This document shows, in pieces, positions 1-8,360 of a stretch of DNA of 17,436 bases (its first letter is position 1; every line of letters starts with the position of its first letter). A model generated the notes under the pieces. It was not told where the DNA came from. It saw only the letters and a list, made by a program, of their open reading frames with translations, and did no database searches. Both the position numbers and the translations under genes were made by a program. Source of the DNA: Anaerolineales bacterium (GTDB taxonomy: Bacteria > Chloroflexota > Anaerolineae > Promineifilales > Promineifilaceae). Location of the stretch: contig JAGQGA010000037.1 of NCBI GenBank assembly GCA_020432595.1, forward strand, positions 1-17,436, written 5' to 3'.

Positions 1-1
1 C

Positions 2-214
2 GCCCTCGTCAACGACCCCGTGCTGATCATGGCCGATGAACCAACCGGCAACCTCGATACCGCCACCAGCCACGAAATTATGGCACTGCTGCACCAGCTT
101 CATGCGCGGGGGCGCACCATCGTCATGGTCACGCATGAACCCGACATTGCCGCCCAGGCGCAGCGGGTGATTGTGCTGCGTGACGGGCAAATTGAATCGG
201 ATGAACGGAGGTAA
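2..214 (+). CDS. ABC transporter ATP-binding protein, MacB/LolD type (C-terminal end only)
   Basis: The 5' part lies outside the window; about 70 residues remain, read in frame from base 2. The fragment carries the Walker B aspartate-glutamate and the D-loop in [12 protein letters not shown], then the switch (H-loop) histidine in [12 protein letters not shown], then the usual end VIVLRDGQI. These are hallmarks of the nucleotide-binding subunit of MacB/LolCDE-type transporters, which drive an FtsX-like permease by ATP hydrolysis on the cytoplasmic face. The stop codon is 5 bases before the permease start, and the permease ribosome binding site (GGAGG) lies inside the last codons, so the two are co-transcribed and probably translationally coupled. 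The family is clear; the exported substrate cannot be told from this fragment. Confidence 0.93.
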   Translation, partial: ALVNDPVLIMADEPTGNLDTATSHEIMALLHQLHARGRTIVMVTHEPDIAAQAQRVIVLRDGQIESDERR

Positions 215-219
215 GCAAG

Positions 220-1536
220 ATGGCAACAACCAGTCAACCACTCAATGTTGAAACACAGCCGCCAGAAACCACGGCCGAATTGACGCTTGACGCGGGTTTG
301 GGCGTGATTGGCTTGGGTGAAATTGCCCGCATCGCCTGGGAAGGGGTGGTACGCAACAAAATTCGCTCGCTGCTGACCATGCTGGGGGTGATCATCGGCG
401 TGGCGGCGGTCATCATCATGATTGCCATCAGTGCCGGAACCGAGGCCACTATTGCCGAACAAATTCAAGGGCTAGGGGCAAACTTGGTCTTTATTCAGGG
501 GGCTTTTGGACGCGGCGGGCCGGGCGGCGAGGGTAGCAACACGCCACGGCTTGTCTATGATGATGTGGCGGTGGTGGAAAGCGTGCGCGGCGTGGTCGGT
601 ACATCGGTGGAGATGCCCACCTCGCAGACGGTCAAACGGGGTACCACAACGCTATCGGATGTGTCGGTGCTGGGGACAACGCCGGATTTTCCGTCGGTGC
701 GTGAGATGGGGGTGGCAAACGGCCGTTATTTCAACGCAACCGAACTCGAACGCTCTGCCAAAGTCGCCGTCTTGGGGAAAACCCTGGCCGAAGAACTGTT
801 TGGCAGCGAAGACCCCTTCGGGCAATCTATCATCATCGGCACCGTCAAACTCACCGTCATTGGCGTGGCCGCCGAAAAAGGGATCGTCGGTAACACCGAC
901 TTCGACTCCCAGCTTTACGTCCCCATCACCCTGGTCTTTGATCGCTTTGTCCCCTCCCAATTTGCCCGCTTCATCGGCAACAACGTCCGCGTCATCTACG
1001 CCCAAATTGACACCGAAGCCAACATGGACGAAGTGATTACGCAAATTGAACTGCGGCTTGCCAACACCAAAGGCATCACCCTCGACGAACTCCCCTTCAC
1101 CATCCGCACCCAAAACGACATCATTGAAACGCAGGGGGCGACAACGGCCGCTTTTCGCAACCTGCTGGCCTGGGTAGCAGGGGTATCGCTCCTCGTCGGC
1201 GGCATCGGCATCATGAACATCATGCTCGTCAGCGTCACCGAGCGCACCCGCGAAATCGGCATCCGGCAATCGGTGGGGGCCACGCCCAACGACATTCGGC
1301 TGCAATTTTTAACCGAAGCCCTGCTGCTCAGTCTGGTCGGCGGGCTTATTGGCGTGGTGGCTGGCATTGGTGGCGCCATTCTGTTTGGTGCCACCAGCGA
1401 CATGCGGACGGTCATTGTGCCGCAATCCATTTTGCTGGCCTTTGGCTCGGCGGCGGCGGTCGGCATTTTCTTTGGCTTTTTCCCCGCCAACACGGCGGCG
1501 CAGCTTGACCCGATTGAGGCGCTGCGGCATGAATAA
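220..1536 (+). CDS. MacB-like ABC transporter permease (FtsX family)
   Basis: A 438-residue permease partnering the upstream ATPase. It has a cytoplasmic N-tail of about 45 residues and a first membrane helix at about 49-70 (LLTMLGVIIGVAAVIIMIAI). A large extracytoplasmic MacB-type periplasmic core domain follows (about 75-305). The C-terminal FtsX domain has three helices at about 316-340, 366-391 and 401-422. The conserved coupling stretch SVTERTREIGIRQSVGA after the second helix and the ending PIEALR are diagnostic of the family. The ATG at 220 is preceded by GGAGG at about 206-210. Such permeases work as dimers in mechanotransmission-type export or lipoprotein handling; the substrate here is unknown. 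A decamer AACGGCCGTT lies inside the gene at 718, encoding Asn-Gly-Arg. There the plus strand changes from G-rich to C-rich. Confidence 0.93.
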   Translation: MATTSQPLNVETQPPETTAELTLDAGLGVIGLGEIARIAWEGVVRNKIRSLLTMLGVIIGVAAVIIMIAISAGTEATIAEQIQGLGANLVFIQGAFGRGGPGGEGSNTPRLVYDDVAVVESVRGVVGTSVEMPTSQTVKRGTTTLSDVSVLGTTPDFPSVREMGVANGRYFNATELERSAKVAVLGKTLAEELFGSEDPFGQSIIIGTVKLTVIGVAAEKGIVGNTDFDSQLYVPITLVFDRFVPSQFARFIGNNVRVIYAQIDTEANMDEVITQIELRLANTKGITLDELPFTIRTQNDIIETQGATTAAFRNLLAWVAGVSLLVGGIGIMNIMLVSVTERTREIGIRQSVGATPNDIRLQFLTEALLLSLVGGLIGVVAGIGGAILFGATSDMRTVIVPQSILLAFGSAAAVGIFFGFFPANTAAQLDPIEALRHE

Positions 1537-1547
1537 AAAAGAGATTG

Positions 1548-1602
1548 GGAGATTGGAGATAAGAGATTGATGAAGGTTCACAATCTCCTATCTCCAATCT
1601 CC
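1548..1602. repeat. Intergenic inverted repeat (GAGATTGG-type hairpin)
   Basis: Two 22-base arms (1548-1569 and 1581-1602) pair with one mismatch (A1562) around an 11-base loop. The left arm is built from GGAGATTGGAGAT-like purine repeats. It sits between the permease stop and the lipoprotein start and could act as a transcript stabiliser or attenuator. A related, more degenerate copy lies at 14445-14496, so it is a dispersed element and not a gene-specific structure. Confidence 0.8.
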
Positions 1603-1626
1603 AACCTCCTTCATTACGGAGTAGGA

Positions 1627-2610
1627 ATGAAAAAACTCACGATTTTTGTCACGTTCTTTTTGCTGCTGGCGGCGGTTGGCTGCGGCGGCGGTGGTGGCGC
1701 GGAACCGGCGGCGCAATCGCAGCCGGGTGCGGCATCGGCCGATGCGGCATCGGCCAATCGGCTGTCGGCCGATTTTGCCAGCGATGCGCTATCGGTGCAG
1801 GCGCAGTTGGCGCTGGGGACGGTGCAGCTAGAGGGCACGGATTTGGCTGTGGACGAAGCGCAGGCCAAGGAACTGCTACCGCTGTGGCGGGCGCTGCAAA
1901 GTTTGGGCAACAGCAGCTCCACGGCCGAGGCGGAATTAACGGCCGTTGTCAACCAGCTTCAAGACAGCATGACCGCCGAACAAATCCAGGCCATCGCCGC
2001 CATGGAACTCACCGACAGCAGCCTCAGCACCATGCGCGAAAACGGCGAACTGTCCTTTGGGCGCGGCGGGCAAGGAGCCAATGGTAACAATGGCAACGGG
2101 GGCGGCTTTGACGGCCCACCTCCCGGCGGTTTTGGTGGCCCACCTCCTGGCGGCTTTGATGGCGGTGGCCCACGCGGTGGCTTTGGCGGTGGCTTTGGCG
2201 GTGGCAACTTGAGCGAAGACGACATCGCCACGCGCCGGGCAGAATTTGCCGCCAACGGCGGTGCCGCCAATGGGGGCGGCAACTTTGCCGACCGCGCCAT
2301 GCTGGGGCTGGTCATTCGGCTGCTGGAAGACAAAACGGGCGAGGTGTCGGCCAACAACCCCCGCGCCCTGTTTGACCTGGTTGCCAAGACCGTCACCGAG
2401 GAAACGGGGCTGACGCTGGAAGAGATTCAGGCGCAAACGGCCGATGGCGCGACGCTGGCTGAAGTCATTGAGGCCAATGGCGGCGACGTAACCGCCGTGC
2501 GCGACAAGCTGGTGCAAGCCTTTAGCGACCTGCCCGACGCGGCCAACATGGATGCCGAAGCGATGGCGGATCGCTGGCTGGGGCTGGCAGATAACCTACC
2601 ACAGCCGTAA
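1627..2610 (+). CDS. Secreted Gly-rich lipoprotein of unknown function, ABC exporter operon
   Basis: The ATG at 1627 gives 327 residues. It is chosen over an ATG 60 bases upstream because it places the signal peptide at the N-terminus and has GGAG at about 1618-1621. The leader MKKLTIFVTFFLLLAAVGC is a lipoprotein signal with the lipid-accepting cysteine at position 19, followed by a Gly/Ala/Ser linker. Residues about 50-145 are a helical, Gln- and Ala-rich region containing MTAEQIQAIAAMELT. Residues about 145-195 are low complexity, with repeated PPPGGF and GGGF units. The C-terminal part (about 200-327) is again helical and acidic (EETGLTLEEIQAQT). I do not recognise a named family. Its place right after a MacB-type permease suggests an extracytoplasmic partner or a cargo-handling protein, but this is inference. 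A palindrome copy lies at 1938. Confidence 0.82.
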   Translation: MKKLTIFVTFFLLLAAVGCGGGGGAEPAAQSQPGAASADAASANRLSADFASDALSVQAQLALGTVQLEGTDLAVDEAQAKELLPLWRALQSLGNSSSTAEAELTAVVNQLQDSMTAEQIQAIAAMELTDSSLSTMRENGELSFGRGGQGANGNNGNGGGFDGPPPGGFGGPPPGGFDGGGPRGGFGGGFGGGNLSEDDIATRRAEFAANGGAANGGGNFADRAMLGLVIRLLEDKTGEVSANNPRALFDLVAKTVTEETGLTLEEIQAQTADGATLAEVIEANGGDVTAVRDKLVQAFSDLPDAANMDAEAMADRWLGLADNLPQP

Positions 2611-2650
2611 AATCACCGGTTCTTTCGGATCTCGTGGGGCTGACAAATTT

Positions 2651-2709
2651 GGTGCGTGGTGCGTGGTGCGTCAAAAGCTCAATTGGCTACGCACCACGTA
2701 CCACGCACC
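2651..2709. repeat. Inverted repeat made of GGTGCGT units
   Basis: Arms at 2651-2671 and 2689-2709 (21 bases each, one mismatch) flank a 17-base loop. Each arm consists of three tandem 7-base units (GGTGCGT or near copies), so it is both a tandem and an inverted repeat. It lies just after the lipoprotein stop codon and could fold in RNA as a terminator or stabiliser, although no T-run follows. The hairpin at 16147-16177 has similar arms. Confidence 0.78.
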
Positions 2710-2860
2710 ACGTGAAAAGTAAGTCAACCCCCTGAATTCCCAAAGAGCCAAATCACCTGAAAACACGAAGAAATGGGGCGCTGATTTGCCTGATATGCCT
2801 GATTGATCTTTTGTAACTATTCAGGTCTGCTGCGAACACAAGTTGCCTAAACAGGTAACA

Positions 2861-2966
2861 TGTCATTTCGACGAGTCTTCGAGGAGAAATCCCGCTTATT
2901 TGGCTACGTCAATGAGATTTCTCGGAGGACACTTCGGCGACCTCAGTGCAGGCTCTCGAAATGACA
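2861..2966. repeat. MITE-like element with 11-base terminal inverted repeats
   Basis: The perfect terminal inverted repeats TGTCATTTCGA (2861-2871) and TCGAAATGACA (2956-2966) bound a 106-base element. An internal inverted pair, GAGAAATC (2884-2891) and GATTTCTC (2916-2923), lies inside. It has no coding capacity. The layout matches small non-autonomous repeat elements; no target-site duplication was identified. Confidence 0.7.
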
Positions 2967-2982
2967 CCTGTGTTGGGAAGTA

Positions 2983-2991
2983 TGCTATAAT
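2983..2991 (+). promoter_or_regulatory. Extended -10 promoter of the restriction-modification gene
   Basis: TGCTATAAT contains a perfect TATAAT at 2986-2991 with the TGn extension at 2983-2985. No good -35 box lies upstream, as is common for extended -10 promoters. Transcription would start near 2998-3000, leaving a leader of about 24 bases with GGAG at 3013-3016 in front of the ATG at 3023. Confidence 0.6.
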
Positions 2992-3022
2992 TTGCTCATT
3001 TGTTCTGTAATTGGAGCGAGTT

Positions 3023-6000
3023 ATGACGGCATTTTCGCAGCTTGGCTTTTCGTTTGCCCAAGGAACCCACCAAAACCATTTTCTGTTTTCGGATCATTAT
3101 TTGAATAACCTGCTGCCAAAGCAGGTGGTTTGGGAGGCGGGGCGGGAGGAAACGGCCGTTTTTTCCCAATGGCTGCGCGATCTCTACCAACAAGAGCGCG
3201 ACAACCTGCCCGGTTACAACGAAGCCCAGCTTGAAGACCACTGGATTCGCCCCATTTTGGATAAGTTGGGGTGGGAAGGAACGGCCGAAACCCAGGCCGT
3301 CATCCCCGCACTGACCGAGGCCAACATTCGCAAACCCGATTACGTCTTTTTTCCCACGGTGGCAGCGCGGCAGGCGGCGGCGGGGCGGCAAAACAGCCCC
3401 GCCTATGCCCAGGAGGCGGTGGCGGTGGGGGAGGCAAAGCGGTGGACGGCGGCGTTGGACAAGAAGGTGCGCGGCGGTGCGCCCAATTTTGACAACAACA
3501 ACCCCAGCTACCAGATTGATTATTACCTGCGGGCGACGAACGTGACGTGGGGGGTGCTGACCAACGGCCGTTTATGGCGGCTTGTTCACAAAGACAGTAG
3601 CTACAAGCTCGATGTCTACTTTGAGATTGATTTGGAAACGGCCGTTCAGGGCAACAGCCTCGCTGCCCTGCGCTACTTCACCCTCTTTTTTGGCCGCAGC
3701 AGCTTTTTGGCCGATGAAAACGGCCGTATTTTTCTCAACGAAGCCCTCAGCGAAAGCGTGCGCTATGCCCGCGAACTGGAAGCCGATTTGCGCGACAACG
3801 CCTACAAAGCGTTGGAGCAGATCATCACCGGCTTTTTTGCCCTGCCCGCCAACCAGCTAGACCCCGCCAACCCCGACCATTTGCAGCAGGTCTACACCAA
3901 CAGCCTCTACTTGCTCTACCGCCTTCTCTTTTTGCTCTATGGCGAAAGCCGCGGGCTGCTGCCGCTGGGCAATGAGCAGTATTATAACCACAGCCTGACG
4001 GCCCTGGTCAAAGACACCGACCCCGCCCTGGGAAAGCAAACCCAGTGGAATCCGTATACCCGCCAGGTGTGGATTCGGTTGAGCGACCTTTTTCACCTAA
4101 TCAACGGCACCAACCCCGACATGAACCGGTTGATGGGGGTGCCGCGCTACAACGGCGGGCTGTTTAGCCCGGTGCTGCACCCCTTTTTGGAAGAGAAGGC
4201 CATCGGCGACAGCTATTTGGTGCAGGCGGTAGATTATTTGGCGCGGCGCGACAGCCACAAGCAGGGGGATTTTGCCATCAAGGAGCCGGTGGATTACCGC
4301 ACGCTGGGGGTGCGGCAGCTTGGTTCGGTTTATGAGGGGCTGCTGGAATATGCGCCGCGTGCCGCCACCGAGCCGATGGTGACGGTGCGGCGCAAGGGGC
4401 AGGAGGTGTGGCTGCCGGCCGTTGACCGGGGCAAAGCGAAGGCGTTGGAGCAGCGGCAGGTGGGGGAACTGTATTTGGCAACCGACAAGGGGGAGCGCAA
4501 GGCGACGGGCAGCTATTACACCCCCGACTACATTGTGAAATATATTGTGGAACAGACGCTGAACCCGCTGATTGAGCAGGCGCGGCAGCGGGTGAAAGAA
4601 GGCGCATCGGGCAAAGCAGCGGCGCAGGCCAACGCGCAGCGGTTTATTGACGAGATTTTGGCGCTGAATGTGCTGGATCCGGCGATGGGGAGCGGTCATT
4701 TTTTGGTGGAGGCGACCGACCATTTGGCGCGGGCGTTGGCGACGGATGAATGGGTGCAGGGGGCAAGCGGCAGCGACGATGCCGAGGCGGATTTGGTCTA
4801 TTGGCGGCGGCGGGTGGTGGAGGCGTGTATTTATGGGGTGGACAAGAACCCGATGGCAGTGGAGCTGGCGAAGCTGAGTTTGTGGCTGGTGACGGTGGCG
4901 AAGGATAAGCCGTTGAGCTTTTTGGACCACCATTTGCGCCACGGGGATTCGCTGGTGGGGGCGCGGCTGGCCGATTTGGTGGCGCTGCCCAGCGGCAAAA
5001 AGAGCGCGGTGAGTGAGCAGCAGTTGCCGCTGCTAAATGAGACGACGCTGACGCAGGATTTGTTTCGGGCGGTGGGGGGGATGAGCCGGATTGAGGGGAT
5101 GCTGAGTGAGTCGCTGGCGGATGTGTATGCCAAAGAGGAGATTTTGGCGGAGTTGCGGCAGCAGTTGGCGGGGTGGCGGACGCTGGCGGACGTGTGGACG
5201 AGCAGCTTTTTTGGCAATGCCATGTCGCCGGAGGAGTACCGCGAGGTGGCACGCCACCTGCAAGGGGAGGCGACGGGACTAAGCGCAGCGCAGTTGGCAC
5301 CGTTTTTGCAACACGCGGCGGTGGCGGACAACGATTATTTTCACTGGGAGCTGGCGTTTCCAGAGGTGTTTTTTGATATTTACGGCCGTTCGCTGGCCGA
5401 CCGCGCCGGTTTTGATGTCGTCATCGGCAACCCGCCGTATGTGAGGATGGAGTCCTTTAAAGAGGTTAAAAACTATCTTCGCTCTCTTTATGAGGTACAC
5501 GATACACGAACTGATATATATGCATATTTTATTGAAAAATCGATTAGCTTGTTAGGTAACGAGAATACTTGCGGATTTATTACTTCTAACAAGTGGCTTC
5601 GAGCAAACTATGGAGCCAAGGTTAGAAGCTTACTACTTTGTTACACTAATCTTCGACGATTAATAGATTTTGGCGATTTACCTGTGTTTGATGCTGCTAC
5701 TTACCCACTTATCGTACTGTTTGGTAAAGGCCAGATACAAGATGAAAATGTGTTTCCTGCATCTACCCTCAAGAGTCTTGACTTTGAAGATTTAGGTGTT
5801 GAAGTAGCAACGCATGAAATATCAATTTTACAAAAAAATTTAAGCGAGCGAGAGTGGCCCTTAGAATCCAATCAGGCTCTAAGAATTATTGCAAAGATTA
5901 ATGATTGTAGTATCAAGTTAAAGGACTACATTGGTAGTTCTTCTTTAATGGGGGTTAAAACGGGATTAAATGAGGCTTTTGTTGTTGACGAGGCGATTAA

Positions 6001-7060
6001 AAACGCATTATTAGCCCAATCACCTCTGTCCTCAACGCTTTTATATCCTGTTGCAGGAGGTAGCGAGGTGAGGCGCTATGGATTAAATTGGCAAAGACAA
6101 TATCTAATTTATACGCCCCATGATTTCAATATGGCCGAACATGCTGTAGTGAAAGATTACTTATCTAACTGGCGGGAGCGGTTATCTAATCGAGCTACTG
6201 AGCAACATTGGTATGAGTTACAACAGCCCCAAAATGAATATTTAACTCGTTATCTACGGCCTAAAATTGTCATGCCTGACCTAGCTTATGAAGCGCGGTT
6301 TTGTCTGGATGAGGCAGGTTTGCTCATTACGAATACTGCTTATTGTTTGCCTTCCGATGATTATTATCTGCTGTCAATTTTAAATTCTAAGCTTGTGACC
6401 TTCTTTTTGAGAAACACAAGCACTACTTTTCGTGGTGGTTACATTCGACTTTTTGGGCAGTATGTAGACAGAATCCCTATTAAACCAATACAAGTTTCAG
6501 CGTTTCAGGCAAAAGTAACTCAACATCTTTTGTCTATTCAAAACCTATATGAATCTAAGGATGCTGCTTTTGTAGCTTCCCAAGTGAATTCATTTGTAGG
6601 AACTGAAATTGAAGAAGTCTGTTCTCACGTTTTAGCGTGGTTGGCAAAAAAAATGTCTGCGATGACGGCAAGAAGCCGAGTAATCGAGCAACGTTTTTGG
6701 CTGGATTTGGAAGGGGTGGCGGGGGATGAGTTGGCGAAGCTGCAAAAGGGGAAGTGGGAGGAGAGTTTGCACAAGGAGGTGGCGGCGGCACGGCCGTTTG
6801 TGCGGCCAGACAGCCGCAGCACCCGCACGCTGGAGGAGTCGCTGGGGTGGAACGAGGCGGCCTTTCGCGGCTTTGTGCGGCTGCTGCTGGGCAAGGTGAA
6901 GGGGCTGGCCGACATGGTAGAAGTGTACAACAGCTACCACGCCGACTACGCCGCCCTGGTGCAGCGCATTACCGCCACCGATGCCCTCATTGACCAAATT
7001 GTCTACAAGCTCTATGGCCTGACGGACGAAGAGATTGCCATTGTGGAAGGGGCGGAGTAA
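3023..7060 (+). CDS. Type IIG-like restriction-modification enzyme (nuclease + N6-adenine methyltransferase + specificity domain)
   Basis: One 1345-residue chain; the ATG at 3023 has GGAG 6 bases upstream. A PD-(D/E)xK-like nuclease motif is seen at Asp106 (KPDYVFFP) with Glu137-Ala-Lys139 (VGEAKRW). A helical linker follows. The Eco57I-type methyltransferase begins with GSYYTPDYIVKYIV (from 496), then the SAM-binding motif DPAMGSGHF (552-560) and the catalytic NPPY (803-806), which predicts N6-adenine methylation. Residues about 807-1215 should be the target recognition region, and a conserved-looking C-terminal tail closes the protein. No helicase motif, separate specificity subunit or separate endonuclease was seen, so a type IIG enzyme that both cuts and methylates fits best. 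A PglX-like methylase is the alternative, but the N-terminal nuclease motif argues against it. The recognition region is markedly AT-rich (hand count 18/60 G+C at 5521-5580, against 37/60 at 4801-4860) and carries no palindrome copies. The rest carries six. Confidence 0.9.
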   Translation: MTAFSQLGFSFAQGTHQNHFLFSDHYLNNLLPKQVVWEAGREETAVFSQWLRDLYQQERDNLPGYNEAQLEDHWIRPILDKLGWEGTAETQAVIPALTEANIRKPDYVFFPTVAARQAAAGRQNSPAYAQEAVAVGEAKRWTAALDKKVRGGAPNFDNNNPSYQIDYYLRATNVTWGVLTNGRLWRLVHKDSSYKLDVYFEIDLETAVQGNSLAALRYFTLFFGRSSFLADENGRIFLNEALSESVRYARELEADLRDNAYKALEQIITGFFALPANQLDPANPDHLQQVYTNSLYLLYRLLFLLYGESRGLLPLGNEQYYNHSLTALVKDTDPALGKQTQWNPYTRQVWIRLSDLFHLINGTNPDMNRLMGVPRYNGGLFSPVLHPFLEEKAIGDSYLVQAVDYLARRDSHKQGDFAIKEPVDYRTLGVRQLGSVYEGLLEYAPRAATEPMVTVRRKGQEVWLPAVDRGKAKALEQRQVGELYLATDKGERKATGSYYTPDYIVKYIVEQTLNPLIEQARQRVKEGASGKAAAQANAQRFIDEILALNVLDPAMGSGHFLVEATDHLARALATDEWVQGASGSDDAEADLVYWRRRVVEACIYGVDKNPMAVELAKLSLWLVTVAKDKPLSFLDHHLRHGDSLVGARLADLVALPSGKKSAVSEQQLPLLNETTLTQDLFRAVGGMSRIEGMLSESLADVYAKEEILAELRQQLAGWRTLADVWTSSFFGNAMSPEEYREVARHLQGEATGLSAAQLAPFLQHAAVADNDYFHWELAFPEVFFDIYGRSLADRAGFDVVIGNPPYVRMESFKEVKNYLRSLYEVHDTRTDIYAYFIEKSISLLGNENTCGFITSNKWLRANYGAKVRSLLLCYTNLRRLIDFGDLPVFDAATYPLIVLFGKGQIQDENVFPASTLKSLDFEDLGVEVATHEISILQKNLSEREWPLESNQALRIIAKINDCSIKLKDYIGSSSLMGVKTGLNEAFVVDEAIKNALLAQSPLSSTLLYPVAGGSEVRRYGLNWQRQYLIYTPHDFNMAEHAVVKDYLSNWRERLSNRATEQHWYELQQPQNEYLTRYLRPKIVMPDLAYEARFCLDEAGLLITNTAYCLPSDDYYLLSILNSKLVTFFLRNTSTTFRGGYIRLFGQYVDRIPIKPIQVSAFQAKVTQHLLSIQNLYESKDAAFVASQVNSFVGTEIEEVCSHVLAWLAKKMSAMTARSRVIEQRFWLDLEGVAGDELAKLQKGKWEESLHKEVAAARPFVRPDSRSTRTLEESLGWNEAAFRGFVRLLLGKVKGLADMVEVYNSYHADYAALVQRITATDALIDQIVYKLYGLTDEEIAIVEGAE

Positions 7061-7069
7061 GCTGGTGCT

Positions 7070-7768
7070 ATGAACATTTCTGAAATGAACTGGATGCAGA
7101 TCGAGGCGTACTTACAGCAGGATGATCAGGCGGTGGTGCCGCTGGGCAGCACCGAGCAGCACGCCTATTTGAGCCTGAGCGTGGACACTGTTTTGGCCGG
7201 CCGTGTAGCCGAAGAAGCAGCCGCGCCGCTGGGTGTCCCCGTGTTCCCCACCGTCCCCTATGGCCTCACCCCGTACTTTATGGCCTACCCCGGCACGGTG
7301 TCACTGCGGGCCACGACCTATTTTGCCCTGGTCAGCGACATTTTGGACAGCCTGGCACAGCACGGCTTCCGGCGGATTGTGCTGGTGAATGGGCATGGGG
7401 GAAACAGTCCGGTACAAACGGCCGTTTCCGAATGGCTTGCCCTCCACCCCCACGTCACCGTCAAATTCCACAACTGGTGGAACGCGCCGCAGGTATGGGC
7501 GCAGGTGCAGGCCACTGACCCCGTCGCCTCCCACGCCTCCTGGATGGAAAACTTCCCCTGGACGCGGCTGGCCGATGTTGCCATGCCCACCACGTCCAAG
7601 CCAGTGGCCGACAGCAACTACCTGCGCCAACTTAACCCGCAGCAGGTGCGCGACTACCTGGGCGACGGCAACTTTGCCGGGCTGTACCAGCAGCCAGATG
7701 AGGAGATGTTGGCGATTTGGCAAACGGCCGTTCTTGAAACCCGCGCTGTCATTGCCGAAGGGTGGTAG
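7070..7768 (+). CDS. Creatininase-family metal-dependent amidohydrolase
   Basis: 232 residues, close to the usual length of the family. The N-terminal signature PLGSTEQHAYLSLSVDT supplies the expected metal ligands Glu29, His31 and Asp39. LVNGHGGN supplies His109, and His155 with Glu160 (HASWMEN) probably correspond to the late family motif. The usual glycine after EQH and the following His-Leu-Pro are replaced (AYLSL), so the substrate may differ from creatinine. Relatives hydrolyse cyclic amides or act in cofactor maturation (the ArfB and MftE branches); nothing nearby points to either pathway. The start is 9 bases after the restriction enzyme stop, and the only ribosome-binding-site-like sequence (GGAG at 7054-7057) lies inside the upstream gene, so coupled translation is likely. 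A functional link to restriction is unproven. Palindrome copies lie at 7417 and 7723. Confidence 0.88.
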   Translation: MNISEMNWMQIEAYLQQDDQAVVPLGSTEQHAYLSLSVDTVLAGRVAEEAAAPLGVPVFPTVPYGLTPYFMAYPGTVSLRATTYFALVSDILDSLAQHGFRRIVLVNGHGGNSPVQTAVSEWLALHPHVTVKFHNWWNAPQVWAQVQATDPVASHASWMENFPWTRLADVAMPTTSKPVADSNYLRQLNPQQVRDYLGDGNFAGLYQQPDEEMLAIWQTAVLETRAVIAEGW

Positions 7769-7829
7769 CATCGTCGTTTATTTTTACGTGGTTAGGGTTG
7801 AGGAAGGATGGGAGAAACGGCCGTTAACC

Positions 7830-8111
7830 CTACACTTGTTGGTGAGCTTCCATATAAGCCCTCAAGAGCGCATTGATCGTGGTTTGATACCCACGCCCTT
7901 GCCCACGAAACCAGGTCAACACATCGCTATCAATACGAATGGTTAGCTGTTGCTTATTTGGCTTTGGCTCAAGCCCCGTTGTGATAACAGCCTTAGCAAA
8001 CATCTCAGGTGTGATCTCAGGTGCCTCAGACAAGTCAATATCCTCATCGGTCATAGCATCCAAACGATCCCAGTCAGTTAGAGAGGAATTGGAAATAGAT
8101 GGTTTGTTCAT
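7830..8111 (-). CDS. brnA: BrnA-family antitoxin
   Basis: 93 residues from the ATG at 8111-8109, chosen because MNKPSISNSSLTDWDRLDAM matches the usual BrnA N-terminus; a longer in-frame start at 8171 would lie deep inside the toxin gene. The acidic middle (TDEDIDLSEAPEITPEMF) is the toxin-neutralising part of the family. The C-terminal half (about 54-93, with RIDSDVLTWFRGQGRGYQT) is a ribbon-helix-helix DNA-binding domain. BrnA binds BrnT and the complex represses the operon. The gene overlaps the 3' end of brnT by 38 bases, so the two are translated from one message. It converges with the creatininase gene, ending 61 bases from that gene's stop codon. Confidence 0.92.
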   Translation of the reverse strand: MNKPSISNSSLTDWDRLDAMTDEDIDLSEAPEITPEMFAKAVITTGLEPKPNKQQLTIRIDSDVLTWFRGQGRGYQTTINALLRAYMEAHQQV

Positions 8112-8355
8112 ATTTTGTGGCTTTTCGTGCTGAAATGATCCGGGTGCGGTCTTGGCGTTCGGTGTGGACAACAGTGATCACACGTCCCTTCAACACGCCT
8201 AACGTCATAAAACGAACCTCACCATAGTCAAAGCGGTCATCTTCCACAGTGACAATATCACCCGCAAAAATCATGATAGCGTCTTCAAAGTCAATACCGT
8301 GGCGATGAACATTGGTAAGGCGTTTTTGCTCGTCCCATTCAAATGCTTCTTGCAT
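8074..8355 (-). CDS. brnT: BrnT-family ribonuclease toxin
   Basis: 93 residues, the normal BrnT length. Family motifs are all present: FEWDEQKRLTNVHRHGIDF at the N-terminus, the DRFDYGEVRF strand, GRVITVVHTER, and the C-terminal RIISARKATKYE. BrnT is a RelE-fold RNase that stops translation until bound by BrnA. It is the first gene of a leftward two-gene operon, with the toxin before the antitoxin as usual for this type II family. The start codon lies 5 bases past the -10 box, so the transcript should be nearly leaderless and toxin translation may be weak. The reading frame looks intact, so the pair is probably functional. Confidence 0.93.
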   Translation of the reverse strand: MQEAFEWDEQKRLTNVHRHGIDFEDAIMIFAGDIVTVEDDRFDYGEVRFMTLGVLKGRVITVVHTERQDRTRIISARKATKYEQTIYFQFLSN

Positions 8356-8360
8356 ACGCT

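Larger units (their letters stand above)
2611..3022. other. Non-coding stretch with two repeat elements and a promoter
   Basis: No open frame here looks like a gene. The stretch holds the hairpin at 2651-2709, the bounded element at 2861-2966, and the promoter and ribosome binding site of the restriction enzyme gene. It is more AT-rich than the flanking genes and contains no ACGGCCGT copy. Confidence 0.7.

Noticed and set aside
652..1305. Long leftward open frame opposite the permease gene
   Set aside because: It is a shadow of the permease: GC-rich codon structure opens the opposite frame, and the translation has no family features or ribosome binding site.
1567..1626. Earlier ATG for the lipoprotein gene
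   Set aside because: It would put 20 residues in front of a perfect lipoprotein signal peptide and overlap the hairpin at 1548-1602.
2651..2709. CRISPR-like repeats
   Set aside because: The units are 7 bases, tandem and inverted, with no spacers of regular length and no cas genes.
4097..4942. Long leftward open frame opposite the methyltransferase
   Set aside because: It is rich in Pro, His and Arg without domain motifs, as expected for the antisense of a GC-rich gene that carries clear methyltransferase motifs.
8112..8171. Longer BrnA start
   Set aside because: The extra residues do not resemble BrnA and would enlarge the overlap with brnT to 98 bases.
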